A stretch of 64,000 nucleotides of DNA from Elymus sibiricus (Eukaryota; Streptophyta; Magnoliopsida; Poales; Poaceae), in contig CM077676.1 of the NCBI GenBank assembly GCA_039707655.1, forward strand, positions 190,088,936-190,152,935, read 5' to 3'. A program made the translations under genes and the position numbers. Shown piece by piece: positions 25,180 through 38,611 of the stretch (its first letter is position 1; every line of letters starts with the position of its first letter). The notes beneath the pieces were generated by a model. It was not told the DNA's origin and made no database searches. It saw only the letters and a program-made list of their open reading frames with translations.

Positions 25180-28100
25180 CGTCCGCCACGACACGCGTAG
25201 CCCTAAGTTAGACAGGGTGGCAGTGGTGTCACGTGCTCGTCTCGGCGTCCGTCGTCGGTACCGCGACGACGTCCGCCTCTACTCGCGTAACCCTAAGACA
25301 GGGTGGCAGTGGTGTCACATGCTCGTCTTGGCGTCCGTCGTCGCTACCGCGACGTCGTCCGCCTCGACTCGCATAACCCTAAGACAGGGTGGCAATGGTG
25401 TCACGTGCTCGTCTCGGCGTCCGTCGTCGCTACCGCAAAGACGTCCGCCTCGACTCGCGTCACCCTAAGTTAGACAGGGTGGCAGTGGTGTGACGTGCTC
25501 GTCTCGGCGTCCGTCGTCGCTACCGCGATGACGTCCGCTTCGACTCGCTTAACCCTAAGTTAGACAGGGTGGCGGTGGTGTCACGTGCTCGTATTGGCGT
25601 CCGTCTTCGCTACCGCGACGACGTCCGCCTCGACTCGCGTAACCCTAAGATAGGCAGGGTGACAGTGGTGTCACGTGCTCGTCACGGCGTCCGTCGTCGC
25701 TACCGCGACGACGTCCGCCTCGACTCGCGTAGCCCTAAGTTAGACAGGGTGGCAGTGGTGTCACGTGCTCGTCTCAGCGTCCGTAGTCGCTACCGCGACG
25801 ACGACCGCCTCGACTCGCGTAACCCTAAGACAGCGTGGCAGTGGTGTCACATGCTCGTCTCGGCGTCCGTCGTCGCTACCGCGACGACGTCCGCCTCGAA
25901 TCGCGTAGCCCTAAGTTAGACTGGGTGGCAGTGGTGTCACGTGCTCGTCTCGGCATCCGTTGTCGCTACCGCGAAGACGTCCGCCTCGACCCGCGTCACA
26001 CTAAGTTAGACAGGGTGGCAGTGGTGTCACGTGCTCCTCTCGACGTCCGCCTCGACTCGCGTAACCCTAACTTAGACAGGGTGGCGGTGGTGTCACGTGC
26101 TCGTCTCGGCGTCCGTCGTCGCTACCGCGACGACGTCCGCTTCAACTCGCTTAACCCTAAGTTAGACAGGGTGGCGGTGGTGTCACGTGCTTGTCTCGGC
26201 GTCCGTCGTCGCTACCGCGACGACGTCCGCCTCGACTCGCGTTACCCTAAGTTAGACAGGGTGGCAGTGGTGTCACGTGCTCGTCTCGGCATCCGTCGTC
26301 GCTACCGTGAGGACGTCCGCCTCGACTCGCGTAACCCTAAGATAGACAGGGTGGCGGTGGTGTCACGTGCTCTTTCTCGGCGTCCGTCGTCGCTACCGCG
26401 ACGACATTCGCCTCGACTTGCGTAACGCTAAGATAGACAGGGTGGCGGTGGTGTCACGTGCTCATCTCGGCGTCCGTCGTCGCTACCGCGACGACGTCCG
26501 CCTCGACTCGCGTGACCCTAAGACAGGGTGGCAGCGGTGCCACGTGCTCGTCTCGGCATCCGTCGTCGTTACCGCGAAGACGTCCGCCTCGACTTGCGTC
26601 ACCCTAAGTTAGACAGGTTTGCAGTGGTGTCACGTGCTCGTCTCGACGTCCGCCTCGACTCGCGTAACCCTAAGATAGACAGGGTGGCGGTGGTGTCACG
26701 TGCTCCTCTCGACGTCCGCCTCGACTTGGTTAACCCTAAGTTAAACAGTGTGGCGGTGGTGTCACGTGCTCGTCTCGACGTCCGTCGTCGCTACCGCGAC
26801 GACGTCCGCCTCCACTCGCGTAACCCTAAGTTAGACAGGGTGGCGGTGGTGTCACGTGCTCGTCTCGGCGTCCGTCGTCGCTACCGCGACGACGTCCGCC
26901 TCGACACGCGTAACCCTAAGATAGACAGGGTGGCGGTGGTGTCACGTGCTCGTCTCGCCGTCCGTCGTCGCTACCGCGACGACGTCTGCATCGACTCGCG
27001 TAACCCTAAGTTAGCCAGGGTGGCAGTTGTGTCACGTGCTCGTCTCGACGTCCGTCGTCGCTACCGCGACGATGTCTGCCTCGACTCGCGTAACCCTAAG
27101 ATAGACAGGGTGCCAGTGGTGTCACGTGCTCGTCTCGCCGTCCGTCGTCGCTACCGCGACGACGTCCGCCTCGACTCGCGTAACGCTAAGATAGACAGGG
27201 TGGCGGTGGTGACACGTGCTCGTCTCGACGTCCGTCGTCGCTACCGTGACGACGTTCGCCTCGACTCGCGTCACGCTAAGATAGACAGGGTGGCGGTGTT
27301 GTCACGTGCTCATCTCGGCGTCCGTCGTCGCTACCGCGACGACGACCGCCTCGACTCGCGTGACCCTAAGACAGGGTGGCAGCGGTGCCACGTGCTCGTC
27401 TCGGCATCCGTCGTCGCTACCGCGAAGACGTCTGCCTCCACTCGCGTAACCCTAAGTTAGACAGGGTGGCTGCGGTGTCATGTGCTCGTCTCGGCATCCG
27501 TCGTCGCTACCACGACAACGTCCGTCTCGACTCGCGTAACCCTAAGATAGACAGGGTGGCAGTGGTGCCACGTGCTCGTCATGGCGTCCGTCGTCGCTAC
27601 CGCGACAACGTCCGCCTCAACTAGCGTAACCCTAAGATAGACAGGGTGGCGGTGTTGTCACGTGCTCGTCTCGGCGTCCGTCGTCGCTACTGCGACGACC
27701 TCCGCCTCGACTCGCTTAACCCTAAGTTAGACAGGGTGGCGGTGGTGTCACGTGCTCGTCTCGGCGTCCGTCGTCGCTACCGCGACGACGTCTGCCTCGA
27801 CTCACGTAACGCTAAGATAGACAGGGTGGCGGTGGTGTCACGTGCTCGTCTTGGCGTCCGTCATCGCTACCGCGATGACGTTCGCCTCGACTCGCGTAAC
27901 GCTAAGATAGACTGGGTGGCGGTGGTGTCACGTGCTCATCTCGGCGTCAGTCGTCGCTACTGCGACGACGTCCTCCTCGACTCGGGTGACCATTAGACAG
28001 GGTGGCAGCGGTGCCACGTGCTCGTCTCGGCGTCCGTCGTCGCTACCGCGAAGACGTCCGCCTCGACTCGCGTAACCCTATGTTAGACAGGGTGGCAGTG

Positions 28101-28636
28101 GTGTCACGTGCTCGTCTCGACGTCCGCCTCGACTCGCGTAACCCTAAGTTAGACAGGGTGGCGGTGGTGTCACGTGCTCGTCTCGGCGTCAGTCGTCGCT
28201 ATCGCGACGACGTCCGCCTCGACTCGCTTAACCCTAAGTTAGACAGGGTGGCAGTGGTGTCACGTGCTCGTCTCGGCGTCCGTCGTCGCTACCGCGACGA
28301 TGTCCGCCTCGACTCGCGTAACCCTAAGTTAGATAGGGTGGCGGTGGTGTCACGTGCTCGGCTCAGCGTCCGTCGTCGCTACCGCGACGACGTCCGCCTT
28401 GACACGCGTAACCCTAAGTTAGACAGGGTGGCGGTGGTGTCACGTGCTCGTCTCGGCGTCCGTCGTCGCTACCGCGACGACGTCCGCCTCGACTCGCGTA
28501 ACCCTAAGATAGCCAGGGTGGCGGTGGTGTCACGCGCTCCTCTCGGCGTCCATCGTCGCTACCGCGACGACGTCCGCCTCGACTCGCGTAACCCTAAGAT
28601 AGCCAGGGTGGCCGTGGTGTCACGTGCTCGTCTCGG
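25180..28636 (+). repeat. HOR type A, copy A5 (3457 bp, 40 monomers)
   Basis: Shorter than the standard by exactly two 90-bp monomers, lost at separate places. One near 25,640 lacks the GCCACGTGCTCGTCACGG monomer. One near 26,910 lacks the CGTCATCGC monomer. It shares CCCTAACTTAGAC (near 26,066) and GCGACGTCGTCC (near 25,350) with the next copy only. Confidence 0.92.
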
Positions 28637-31600
28637 CGTCCGCCACGACACGCGTAGCCCTAAGTTAGACAGGGTGGCAGTGGTGTCACGTGCTCGTCTC
28701 GGCGTCCGTCGTCGGTACCGCGACGACGTCCGCCTCGACTCGCGTAACCCTAAGACAGGGTGGCAGTGGTGTCACATGCTCGTCTTGGCGTCCGTCGTCG
28801 CTACCGCGACGTCGTCCGCCTCGACTCGCATAACCCTAAGACAGGGTGGCAATGGTGTCACGTGCTCGTCTCGGCGTCCGTCGTCGCTACCGCAAAGACG
28901 TCCGCCTCGACTCGCGTCACCCTAAGTTAGACAGGGTGGCAGTGGTGTGACGTGCTCGTCTCGGCGTCCGTCGTCGCTACCGCGATGACGTCCGCTTCGA
29001 CTCGCTTAACCCTAAGTTAGACAGGGTGGCGGTGGTGTCACGTGCTCGTATTGGCGTCCGTCTTCGCTACCGCGACGACGTCCGCCTCGACTCGCGTAAC
29101 CCTAAGATAGACAGGGTGGCAGTGGTGCCACGTGCTCGTCACGGCGTCCGTCGTCGCTACCGCGACGACGTCCGCCTCGACTCGCGTAACCCTAAGATAG
29201 GCAGGGTGACAGTGGTGTCACGTGCTCGTCACGGCGTCCGTCGTCGCTACCGCGACGACGTCCGCCTCGACTCGCGTAGCCCTAAGTTAGACAGGGTGGC
29301 AGTGGTGTCACGTGCTCGTCTCAGCGTCCGTAGTCGCTACCGCGACGACGACCGCCTCGACTCGCGTAACCCTAAGACAGCGTGGCAGTGGTGTCACATG
29401 CTCGTCTCGGCGTCCGTCGTCGCTACCGCGACGACGTCCGCCTCGAATCGCGTAGCCCTAAGTTAGACTGGGTGGCAATGGTGTCACGTGCTCGTCTCGG
29501 CATCCGTTGTCGCTACCGCGAAGACGTCCGCCTCGACCCGCGTCACACTAAGTTAGACAGGGTGGCAGTGGTGTCACGTGCTCCTCTCGACGTCCGCCTC
29601 GACTCGCGTAACCCTAACTTAGACAGGGTGGCGGTGGTGTCACGTGCTCGTCTCGGCGTCCGTCGTCGCTACCGCGACGACGTCCGCTTCAACTCGCTTA
29701 ACCCTAAGTTAGACAGGGTGGCGGTGGTGTCACGTGCTTGTCTCGGCGTCCGTCGTCGCTACCGCGACGACGTCCGCCTCGACTCGCGTTACCCTAAGTT
29801 AGACAGGGTGGCAGTGGTGTCACGTGCTCGTCTCGGCATCCGTCGTCGCTACCGTGAGGACGTCCGCCTCGACTCGCGTAACCCTAAGATAGACAGGGTG
29901 GCGGTGGTGTCACGTGCTCTTTCTCGGCGTCCGTCGTCGCTACCGCGACGACATTCGCCTCGACTTGCGTAACGCTAAGATAGACAGGGTGGCGGTGGTG
30001 TCACGTGCTCATCTCGGCGTCCGTCGTCGCTACCGCGACGACGTCCGCCTCGACTCGCGTGACCCTAAGACAGGGTGGCAGCGGTGCCACGTGCTCGTCT
30101 CGGCATCCGTCGTCGTTACCGCGAAGACGTCCGCCTCGACTTGCGTCACCCTAAGTTAGACAGGTTTGCAGTGGTGTCACGTGCTCGTCTCGACGTCCGC
30201 CTCGACTCGCGTAACCCTAAGATAGACAGGGTGGCGGTGGTGTCACGTGCTCCTCTCGACGTCCGCCTCGACTTGGTTAACCCTAAGTTAAACAGTGTGG
30301 CGGTGGTGTCACGTGCTCGTCTCGACGTCCGTCGTCGCTACCGCGACGACGTCCGCCTCCACTCGCGTAACCCTAAGTTAGACAGGGTGGCGGTGGTGTC
30401 ACGTGCTCGTCTCGGCGTCCGTCGTCGCTACCGCGACGACGTCCGCCTCGACACGCGTAACCCTAAGTTAGACAGGCTGGCGGTGGTGTCACGTGCTCGT
30501 CTCGGCGTCCGTCATCGCTACCGCGACGACGTCCACCTCGACTCGCGTAACCCTAAGATAGACAGGGTGGCGGTGGTGTCACGTGCCCGTCTCGCCGTCC
30601 GTCGTCGCTACCGCGACGACGTCTGCATCGACTCGCGTAACCCTAAGTTAGCCAGGGTGGCAGTTGTGTCACGTGCTCGTCTCGACGTCCGTCGTCGCTA
30701 CCGCGACGATGTCTGCCTCGACTCGCGTAACCCTAAGATAGACAGGGTGCTAGTGGTGTCACGTGCTCGTCTCGCCGTCCGTCGTCGCTACCGCGACGAC
30801 GTCCGCCTCGACTCGCGTAACGCTAAGATAGACAGGGTGGCGGTGGTGACACGTGCTCGTCTCGACGTCCGTCGTCGCTACCGTGACGACGTTCGCCTCG
30901 ACTCGCGTCACGCTAAGATAGACAGGGTGGCGGTGTTGTCACGTGCTCATCTCGGCGTCCGTCGTCGCTACCGCGACGACGACCGCCTCGACTCGCGTGA
31001 CCCTAAGACAGGGTGGCAGCGGTGCCACGTGCTCGTCTCGGCATCCGTCGTCGCTACCGCGAAGACGTCTGCCTCCACTCGCGTAACCCTAAGTTAGATA
31101 GGGTGGCTGCGGTGTCATGTGCTCGTCTCGGCATCCGTCGTCGCTACCACGACAACGTCCGTCTCGACTCGCGTAACCCTAAGATAGACAGGGTGGCAGT
31201 GGTGCCACGTGCTCGTCATGGCGTCCGTCGTCGCTACCGCGACAACGTCCGCCTCAACTAGCGTAACCCTAAGATAGACAGGGTGGCGGTGTTGTCACGT
31301 GCTCGTCTCGGCGTCCGTCGTCGCTACTGCAACGACCTCCGCCTCGACTCGCTTAACCCTAAGTTAGACAGGGTGGCGGTGGTGTCACGTGCTCGTCTCG
31401 GCGTCCGTCGTCGCTACCGCGACGACGTCTGCCTCGACTCACGTAACGCTAAGATAGACAGGGTGGCGGTGGTGTCACGTGCTCGTCTTGGCGTCCGTCA
31501 TCGCTACCGCGACGACGTTCGCCTCGACTCGCGTAACGCTAAGATAGACTGGGTGGCGGTGGTGTCACGTGCTCATCTCGGCGTCAGTCGTCGCTACTGC

Positions 31601-34600
31601 GACGACGTCCTCCTCGACTCGGGTGACCATTAGACAGGGTGGCAGCGGTGCCACGTGCTCGTCTCGGCGTCCGTCGTCGCTACCGCGAAGACGTCCGCCT
31701 CGACTCGCGTAACCCTATGTTAGACAGGGTGGCAGTGGTGTCACGTGCTCGTCTCGATGTCCGCCTCGACTCGCGTAACCCTAAGTTAGACAGGGTGGCG
31801 GTGGTGTCACGTGCTCGTCTCGGCGTCAGTCGTCGCTATCGCGACGACGTCCGCCTCGACTCGCTTAACCCTAAGTTAGACAGGGTGGCGGTGGTGTCAC
31901 GTGCTCGTCTCGGCGTCAGTCGTCGCTACCGCGACGACGTCCGCCTCGAATCGCGTAGCCCTAAGTTAGACTGGGTGGCAGTGGTGTCACGTGCTCGTCT
32001 CGGCATCCGTTGTCGCTACCGCGAAGACGTCCGCCTCGACCCGCGTCACACTAAGTTAGACAGGGTGGCAGTGGTGTCACGTGCTCCTCTCGACGTCCGC
32101 CTCGACTCGCGTAACCCTAAGTTAGACAGGGTGGCGGTGGTGTCACGTGCTCGTCTCGGCGTCCGTCGTCGCTACCGCGACGACGTCCGCTTCAACTCGC
32201 TTAACCCTAAGTTAGACAGGGTGGCGGTGGTGTCACGTGCTTGTCTCGGCGTCCGTCGTCGCTACCGCGACGACGTCCGCCTCGACTCGCGTTACCCTAA
32301 GTTAGACAGGGTGGCAGTGGTGTCACGTGCTCGTCTCGGCGTCCGTCGTCGCTACCGTGAGGACGTCCGCCTCGACTCGCGTAACCCTAAGATAGACAGG
32401 GTGGCGGTGGTGTCACGTGCTCTTTCTCGGCGTCCGTCGTCGCTACCGCGACGACATTCGCCTCGACTTGCGTAACGCTAAGATAGACAGGGTGGCGGTG
32501 GTGTCACGTGCTCATCTCGGCGTCCGTCGTCGCTACCGCGACGACGTCCGCCTCGACTCGCGTGACCCTAAGACAGGGTGGCAGCGGTGCCACGTGCTCG
32601 TCTCGGCATCCGTCGTCGTTACCGCGAAGACGTCCGCCTCGACTTGCGTCACCCTAAGTTAGACAGGTTTGCAGTGGTGTCACGTGCTCGTCTCGACGTC
32701 CGCCTCGACTCGCGTAACCCTAAGATAGACAGGGTGGCGGTGGTGTCACGTGCTCCTCTCGACGTCCGCCTCGACTTGGTTAACCCTAAGTTAAACAGTG
32801 TGGCGGTGGTGTCACGTGCTCGTCTCGACGTCCGTCGTCGCTACCGCGACGACGTCCGCCTCCACTCGCGTAACCCTAAGTTAGACAGGGTGGCGGTGGT
32901 GTCACGTGCTCGTCTCGGCGTCCGTCGTCGCTACCGCGACGACGTCCGCCTCGACACGCGTAACCCTAAGTTAGACAGGCTGGCGGTGGTGTCACGTGCT
33001 CGTCTCGGCGTCCGTCATCGCTTCCGCGACGACGTCCACCTCGACTCGCGTAACCCTAAGATAGACAGGGTGGCGGTGGTGTCACGTGCCCGTCTCGCCG
33101 TCCGTCGTCGCTACCGCGACGACGTCTGCATCGACTCGCGTAACCCTAAGTTAGCCAGGGTGGCAGTTGTGTCACGTGCTCGTCTCGACGTCCGTCGTCG
33201 CTACCGCGACGATGTCTGCCTCGACTCGCGTAACCCTAAGATAGACAGGGTGCCAGTGGTGTCACGTGCTCGTCTCGCCGTCTGTCGTCGCTACCGCGAC
33301 GACGTCCGCCTCGACTCGCGTAACGCTAAGATAGACAGGGTGGCGGTGGTGACACGTGCTCGTCTCGACGTCCGTCGTCGCTACCGTGACGACGTTCGCC
33401 TCGACTCGCGTCACGCTAAGATAGACAGGGTGGCGGTGTTGTCACGTGCTCATCTCGGCGTCCGTCGTCGCTACCGCGACGACGACCGCCTCGACTCGCG
33501 TGACCCTAAGACAGGGTGGCAGCGGTGCCACGTGCTCGTCTCGGCATCCGTCGTCGCTACCGCGAAGACGTCTGCCTCCACTCGCGTTACCCTAAGTTAG
33601 ACAGGGTGGCTGCGGTGTCATGTGCTCGTCTCGGCATCCGTCGTCGCTACCACGACAACGTCCGTCTCGACTCGCGTAACCCTAAGATAGACAGGGTGGC
33701 AGTGGTGCCACGTGCTCGTCATGGCGTCCGTCGTCGCTACCGCGACAACGTCCGCCTCAACTAGCGTAACCCTAAGATAGACAGGGTGGCGGTGTTGTCA
33801 CGTGCTCGTCTCGGCGTCCGTCGTCGCTACTGCGACGACCTCCGCCTCGACTCGCTTAACCCTAAGTTAGACAGGGTGGCGGTGGTGTCACGTGCTCGTC
33901 TCGGCGTCCGTCGTCGCTACCGCGACGACGTCTGCCTCGACTCACGTAACGCTAAGATAGACAGGGTGGCGGTGGTGTCACGTGCTCGTCTTGGCGTCCG
34001 TCATCGCTACCGCGACGACGTTCGCCTCGACTCGCGTAACGCTAAGATAGACTGGGTGGCGGTGGTGTCACGTGCTCATCTCGGCGTCAGTCGTCGCTAC
34101 TGCGACGACGTCCTCCTCGACTCGGGTGACCATTAGACAGGGTGGCAGCGGTGCCACGTGCTCGTCTCGGCGTCCGTCGTCGCTACCGCGAAGACGTCCG
34201 CCTCGACTCGCGTAACCCTATGTTAGACAGGGTGGCAGTGGTGTCACGTGCTCGTCTCGACGTCCGCCTCGACTCGCGTAACCCTAAGTTAGACAGGGTG
34301 GCGGTGGTGTCACGTGCTCGTCTCGGCGTCAGTCGTCGCTATCGCGACGACGTCCGCCTCGACTCGCTTAACCCTAAGTTAGACAGGGTGGCAGTGGTGT
34401 CACGTGCTCGTCTCGGCGTCCGTCGTCGCTACCGCGACGATGTCCGCCTCGACTCGCGTAACCCTAAGTTAGATAGGGTGGCGGTGGTGTCACGTGCTCG
34501 TCTCAGCGTCCGTCGTCGCTACCGCGATGACGTCCGCCTTGACACGCGTAACCCTAAGTTAGACAGGGTGGCGGTGGTGTCACGTGCTCGTCTCGGCGTC

Positions 34601-34776
34601 CGTCGTCGCTACCGCGACGACGTCCGCCTCGACTCGCGTAACCCTAAGATAGCCAGGGTGGCGGTGGTGTCACGCGCTCCTCTCGGCGTCCATCGTCGCT
34701 ACCGCGACGACGTCCGCCTCGACTCGCGTAACCCTAAGATAGCCAGGGTGGCCGTGGTGTCACGTGCTCGTCTCGG
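28637..34776 (+). repeat. HOR type A, hybrid pair A6/A7 (6140 bp)
   Basis: Two copies would be 7274 bp, so 1134 bp are missing (9x90 + 3x86 + 66). Sequence follows A6 to about 31,927 and then continues at the equivalent of A7 about 420 bp past its CGTATTGGCG monomer. The join falls within 31,928-31,949, in the hairpin region. The monomer just before it (31,863 on) repeats features of its neighbour (GGCGTCAGTC with GGCGGTGG), so the event may have had two steps. The GGTACC site of A7 is lost. Confidence 0.9.
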
Positions 34777-37700
34777 CGTCCGCCACGACACGCGTAGCCC
34801 TAAGTTAGACAGGGTGGCAGTGGTGTCACGTGCTCGTCTCGGCGTCCGTCGTCGGTACCGCGACGACGTCCGCCTCGACTCGCGTAACCCTAAGACAGGG
34901 TGGCAGTGGTGTCACATGCTCGTCTTGGCGTCCGTCGTCGCTACCGCGACGACGTCCGCCTCGACTCGCATAACCCTAAGACAGGGTGGCAATGGTGTCA
35001 CGTGCTCGTCTCGGCGTCCGTCGTCGCTACCGCAAAGACGTCCGCCTCGACTCGCGTCACCCTAAGTTAGACAGGGTGGCAGTGGTGTGACGTGCTCGTC
35101 TCGGCGTCCGTCGTCGCTACCGCGATGACGTCCGCTTCGACTCGCTTAACCCTAAGTTAGACAGGGTGGCGGTGGTGTCACGTGCTCGTATTGGCGTCCG
35201 TCTTCGCTACCGCGACGACGTCCGCCTCGACTCGCGTAACCCTAAGATAGACAGGGTGGCAGTGGTGCCACGTGCTCGTCACGGCGTCCGTCGTCGCTAC
35301 CGCGACGACGTCCGCCTCGACTCGCGTAACCCTAAGATAGGCAGGGTGGCAGTGGTGTCACGTGCTCGTCACGGCGTCCGTCGTCGCTACCGCGACGACG
35401 TCCGCCTCGACTCGCGTAGCCCTAAGTTAGACAGGGTGGCAGTGGTGTCACGTGCTCGTCTCAGCGTCCGTAGTCGCTACCGCGACGACGACCGCCTCGA
35501 CTCGCGTAACCCTAAGACAGCGTGGCAGTGGTGTCACATGCTCGTCTCGGCGTCCGTCGTCGCTACCGCGACGACGTCCGCCTCGAATCGCGTAGCCCTA
35601 AGTTAGACTGGGTGGCAGTGGTGTCACGTGCTCGTCTCGGCATCCGTTGTCGCTACCGCGAAGACGTCCGCCTCGACCCGCGTCACACTAAGTTAGACAG
35701 GGTGGCAGTGGTGTCACGTGCTCCTCTCGACGTCCGCCTCGACTCGCGTAACCCTAAGTTAGACAGGGTGGCGGTGGTGTCACGTGCTCGTCTCGGCGTC
35801 CGTCGTCGCTACCGCGACGACGTCCGCTTCAACTCGCTTAACCCTAAGTTAGACAGGGTGGCGGTGGTGTCACGTGCTTGTCTCGGCGTCCGTCGTCGCT
35901 ACCGCGACGACGTCCGCCTCGACTCGCGTTACCCTAAGTTAGACAGGGTGGCAGTGGTGTCACGTGCTCGTCTCGGCGTCCGTCGTCGCTACCGTGAGGA
36001 CGTCCGCCTCGACTCGCGTAACCCTAAGATAGACAGGGTGGCGGTGGTGTCACGTGCTCTTTCTCGGCGTCCGTCGTCGCTACCGCGACGACATTCGCCT
36101 CGACTTGCGTAACGCTAAGATAGACAGGGTGGCGGTGGTGTCACGTGCTCATCTCGGCGTTCGTCGTCGCTACCGCGACGACGTCCGCCTCGACTCGCGT
36201 GACCCTAAGACAGGGTGGCAGCGGTGCCACGTGCTCGTCTCGGCATCCGTCGTCGTTACCGCGAAGACGTCCGCCTCGACTTGCGTCACCCTAAGTTAGA
36301 CAGGTTTGCAGTGGTGTCACGTGCTCGTCTCGACGTCCGCCTCGACTCGCGTAACCCTAAGATAGACAGGGTGGCGGTGGTGTCACGTGCTCCTCTCGAC
36401 GTCCGCCTCGACTTGGTTAACCCTAAGTTAAACAGTGTGGCGGTGGTGTCACGTGCTCGTCTCGACGTCCGTCGTCGCTACCGCGACGATGTCCGCCTCC
36501 ACTCGCGTAACCCTAAGTTAGACAGGGTGGCGGTGGTGTCACGTGCTCGTCTCGGCGTCCGTCGTCGCTACCGCGACGACGTCCGCCTCGACACGCGTAA
36601 CCCTAAGTTAGACAGGCTGGCGGTGGTGTCACGTGCTCGTCTCGGCGTCCGTCATCGCTACCGCGACGACGTCCACCTCGACTCGCGTAACCCTAAGATA
36701 GACAGGGTGGCGGTGGTGTCACGTGCCCGTCTCGCCGTCCGTCGTCGCTACCGCGACGACGTCTGCATCGACTCGCGTAACCCTAAGTTAGCCAGGGTGG
36801 CAGTTGTGTCACGTGCTCGTCTCGACGTCCGTCGTCGCTACCGCGACGATGTCTGCCTCGACTCGCGTAACCCTAAGATAGACAGGGTGCCAGTGGTGTC
36901 ACGTGCTCGTCTCGCCGTCCGTCGTCGCTACCGCGACGACGTCCGCCTCGACTCGCGTAACGCTAAGATAGACAGGGTGGCGGTGGTGTCACGTGCTCGT
37001 CTCGACGTCCGTCGTCGCTACCGTGACGACGTTCGCCTCGACTCGCGTCACGCTAAGATAGACAGGGTGGCGGTGTTGTCACGTGCTCATCTCGGCGTCC
37101 GTCGTCGCTACCGCGACGACGACCGCCTCGACTCGCGTGACCCTAAGACAGGGTGGCAGCGGTGCCACGTGCTCGTCTCGGCATCCGTCGTCGCTACCGC
37201 GAAGACATCTGCCTCCACTCGCGTAACCCTAAGTTAGACAGGGTGGCTGCGGTGTGATGTGCTCGTCTCGGCATCCGTCGTCGCTACCACGACAACGTCC
37301 GTCTCGACTCGCGTAACCCTAAGATAGACAGGGTGGCAGTGGTGCCACGTGCTCGTCACGGCGTCCGTCGTCGCTACCGCGACAACGTCCGCCTCAACTA
37401 GCGTAACCCTAAGATAGACAGGGTGGCGGTGTTGTCACGTGCTCGTCTCGGCGTCCGTCGTCGCTACTGCGATGACCTCCGCCTCGACTCGCTTAACCCT
37501 AAGTTAGACAGGGTGGCGGTGGTGTCACGTGCTCGTCTCGGCGTCCGTCGTCGCTACCGCGACGACGTCTGCCTCGACTCACGTAACGCTAAGATAGACA
37601 GGGTGGCGGTGGTGTCACGTGCTCGTCTCGGCGTCCGTCATCGCTACCGCGACGACGTTCGCCTCGACTCGCGTAACGCTAAGATAGACTGGGTGGCGGT

Positions 37701-38180
37701 GGTGTCACGTGCTCATCTCGGCGTCAGTCGTCGCTACTGCGACGACGTCCTCCTCGACTCGGGTGACCATTAGACAGGGTGGCAGCGGTGCCACGTGCTC
37801 GTCTCGGCGTCCGTCGTTGCTACCGCGAAGACGTCCGCCTCGACTCGCGTAACCCTATGTTAGACAGGGTGGCAGTGGTGTCACGTGCTCGTCTCGACGT
37901 CCGCCTCGACTCGCGTAACCCTAAGTTAGACAGGGTGGCGGTGGTGTCACGTGCTCGTCTCGGCGTCAGTCGTCGCTATCGCGACGACGTCCGCCTCGAC
38001 TCGCTTAACCCTAAGTTAGACAGGGTGCCAGTGGTGTCACGTGCTCGTCTCGGCGTCCGTCGTCGCTACCGCAACGATGTCCGCCTCGACTCGCGTAACC
38101 CTAAGTTAGATAGGGTGGCGGTGGTGTCACGTGCTCGTCTCGGCGTCCGTCGTCGCTACCGCGACGACGTCCGCCTTGAC
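34777..38180 (+). repeat. HOR type A, copy A8 (3404 bp, right end truncated)
   Basis: Follows the A order to GTCCGCCTTGAC at 38180, then passes into CGTTTAACCCTAAG typical of B. About 233 bp of the unit are missing. Private changes include GTGTGATGTG near 37,254, which puts a stop into the usual open frame, and GAAGACATCTG near 37,205. It shares GTGCCCGTCTCGCCG (near 36,724) with A6 and A7 only. Confidence 0.9.
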
Positions 38181-38611
38181 TCGTTTAACCCTAAGTTAGC
38201 CAGGGTGGCAGTGGTGTCACGTGCTCGTCTCGGCGTCCGTCGTCGCTACCGCGACGACGTCCGCCTCGACTCGTTTAACCCTAAGTTAGACAGGTTGGCG
38301 GTGCTGTCACGTGCTCGTCTCGGCGTCCGTCGTCGCTACCGCGACGACGTCCGCCTCGACTCGCGTAACGCTAAGATAGACAGGGTGGCGGTGGTGTCAC
38401 GTGCTCGTCTCGGCGTCCGTCGTCGCTACCGCGATGACGTTCGCCTCGACTTCCGTAACGCTAAGATAGACAGGGTGGCGGTGGTGTCACGTGCTCATCT
38501 CGGCGTCCGTCGTCGCTACCGCGACGACGTCCGCCTCGACTCGCGTCACCCTAAGTTAGACAGGGTGGAAGTGGTGTCACGTGCTCGTCTCGACGTCCAC
38601 CTCGACTTGCG

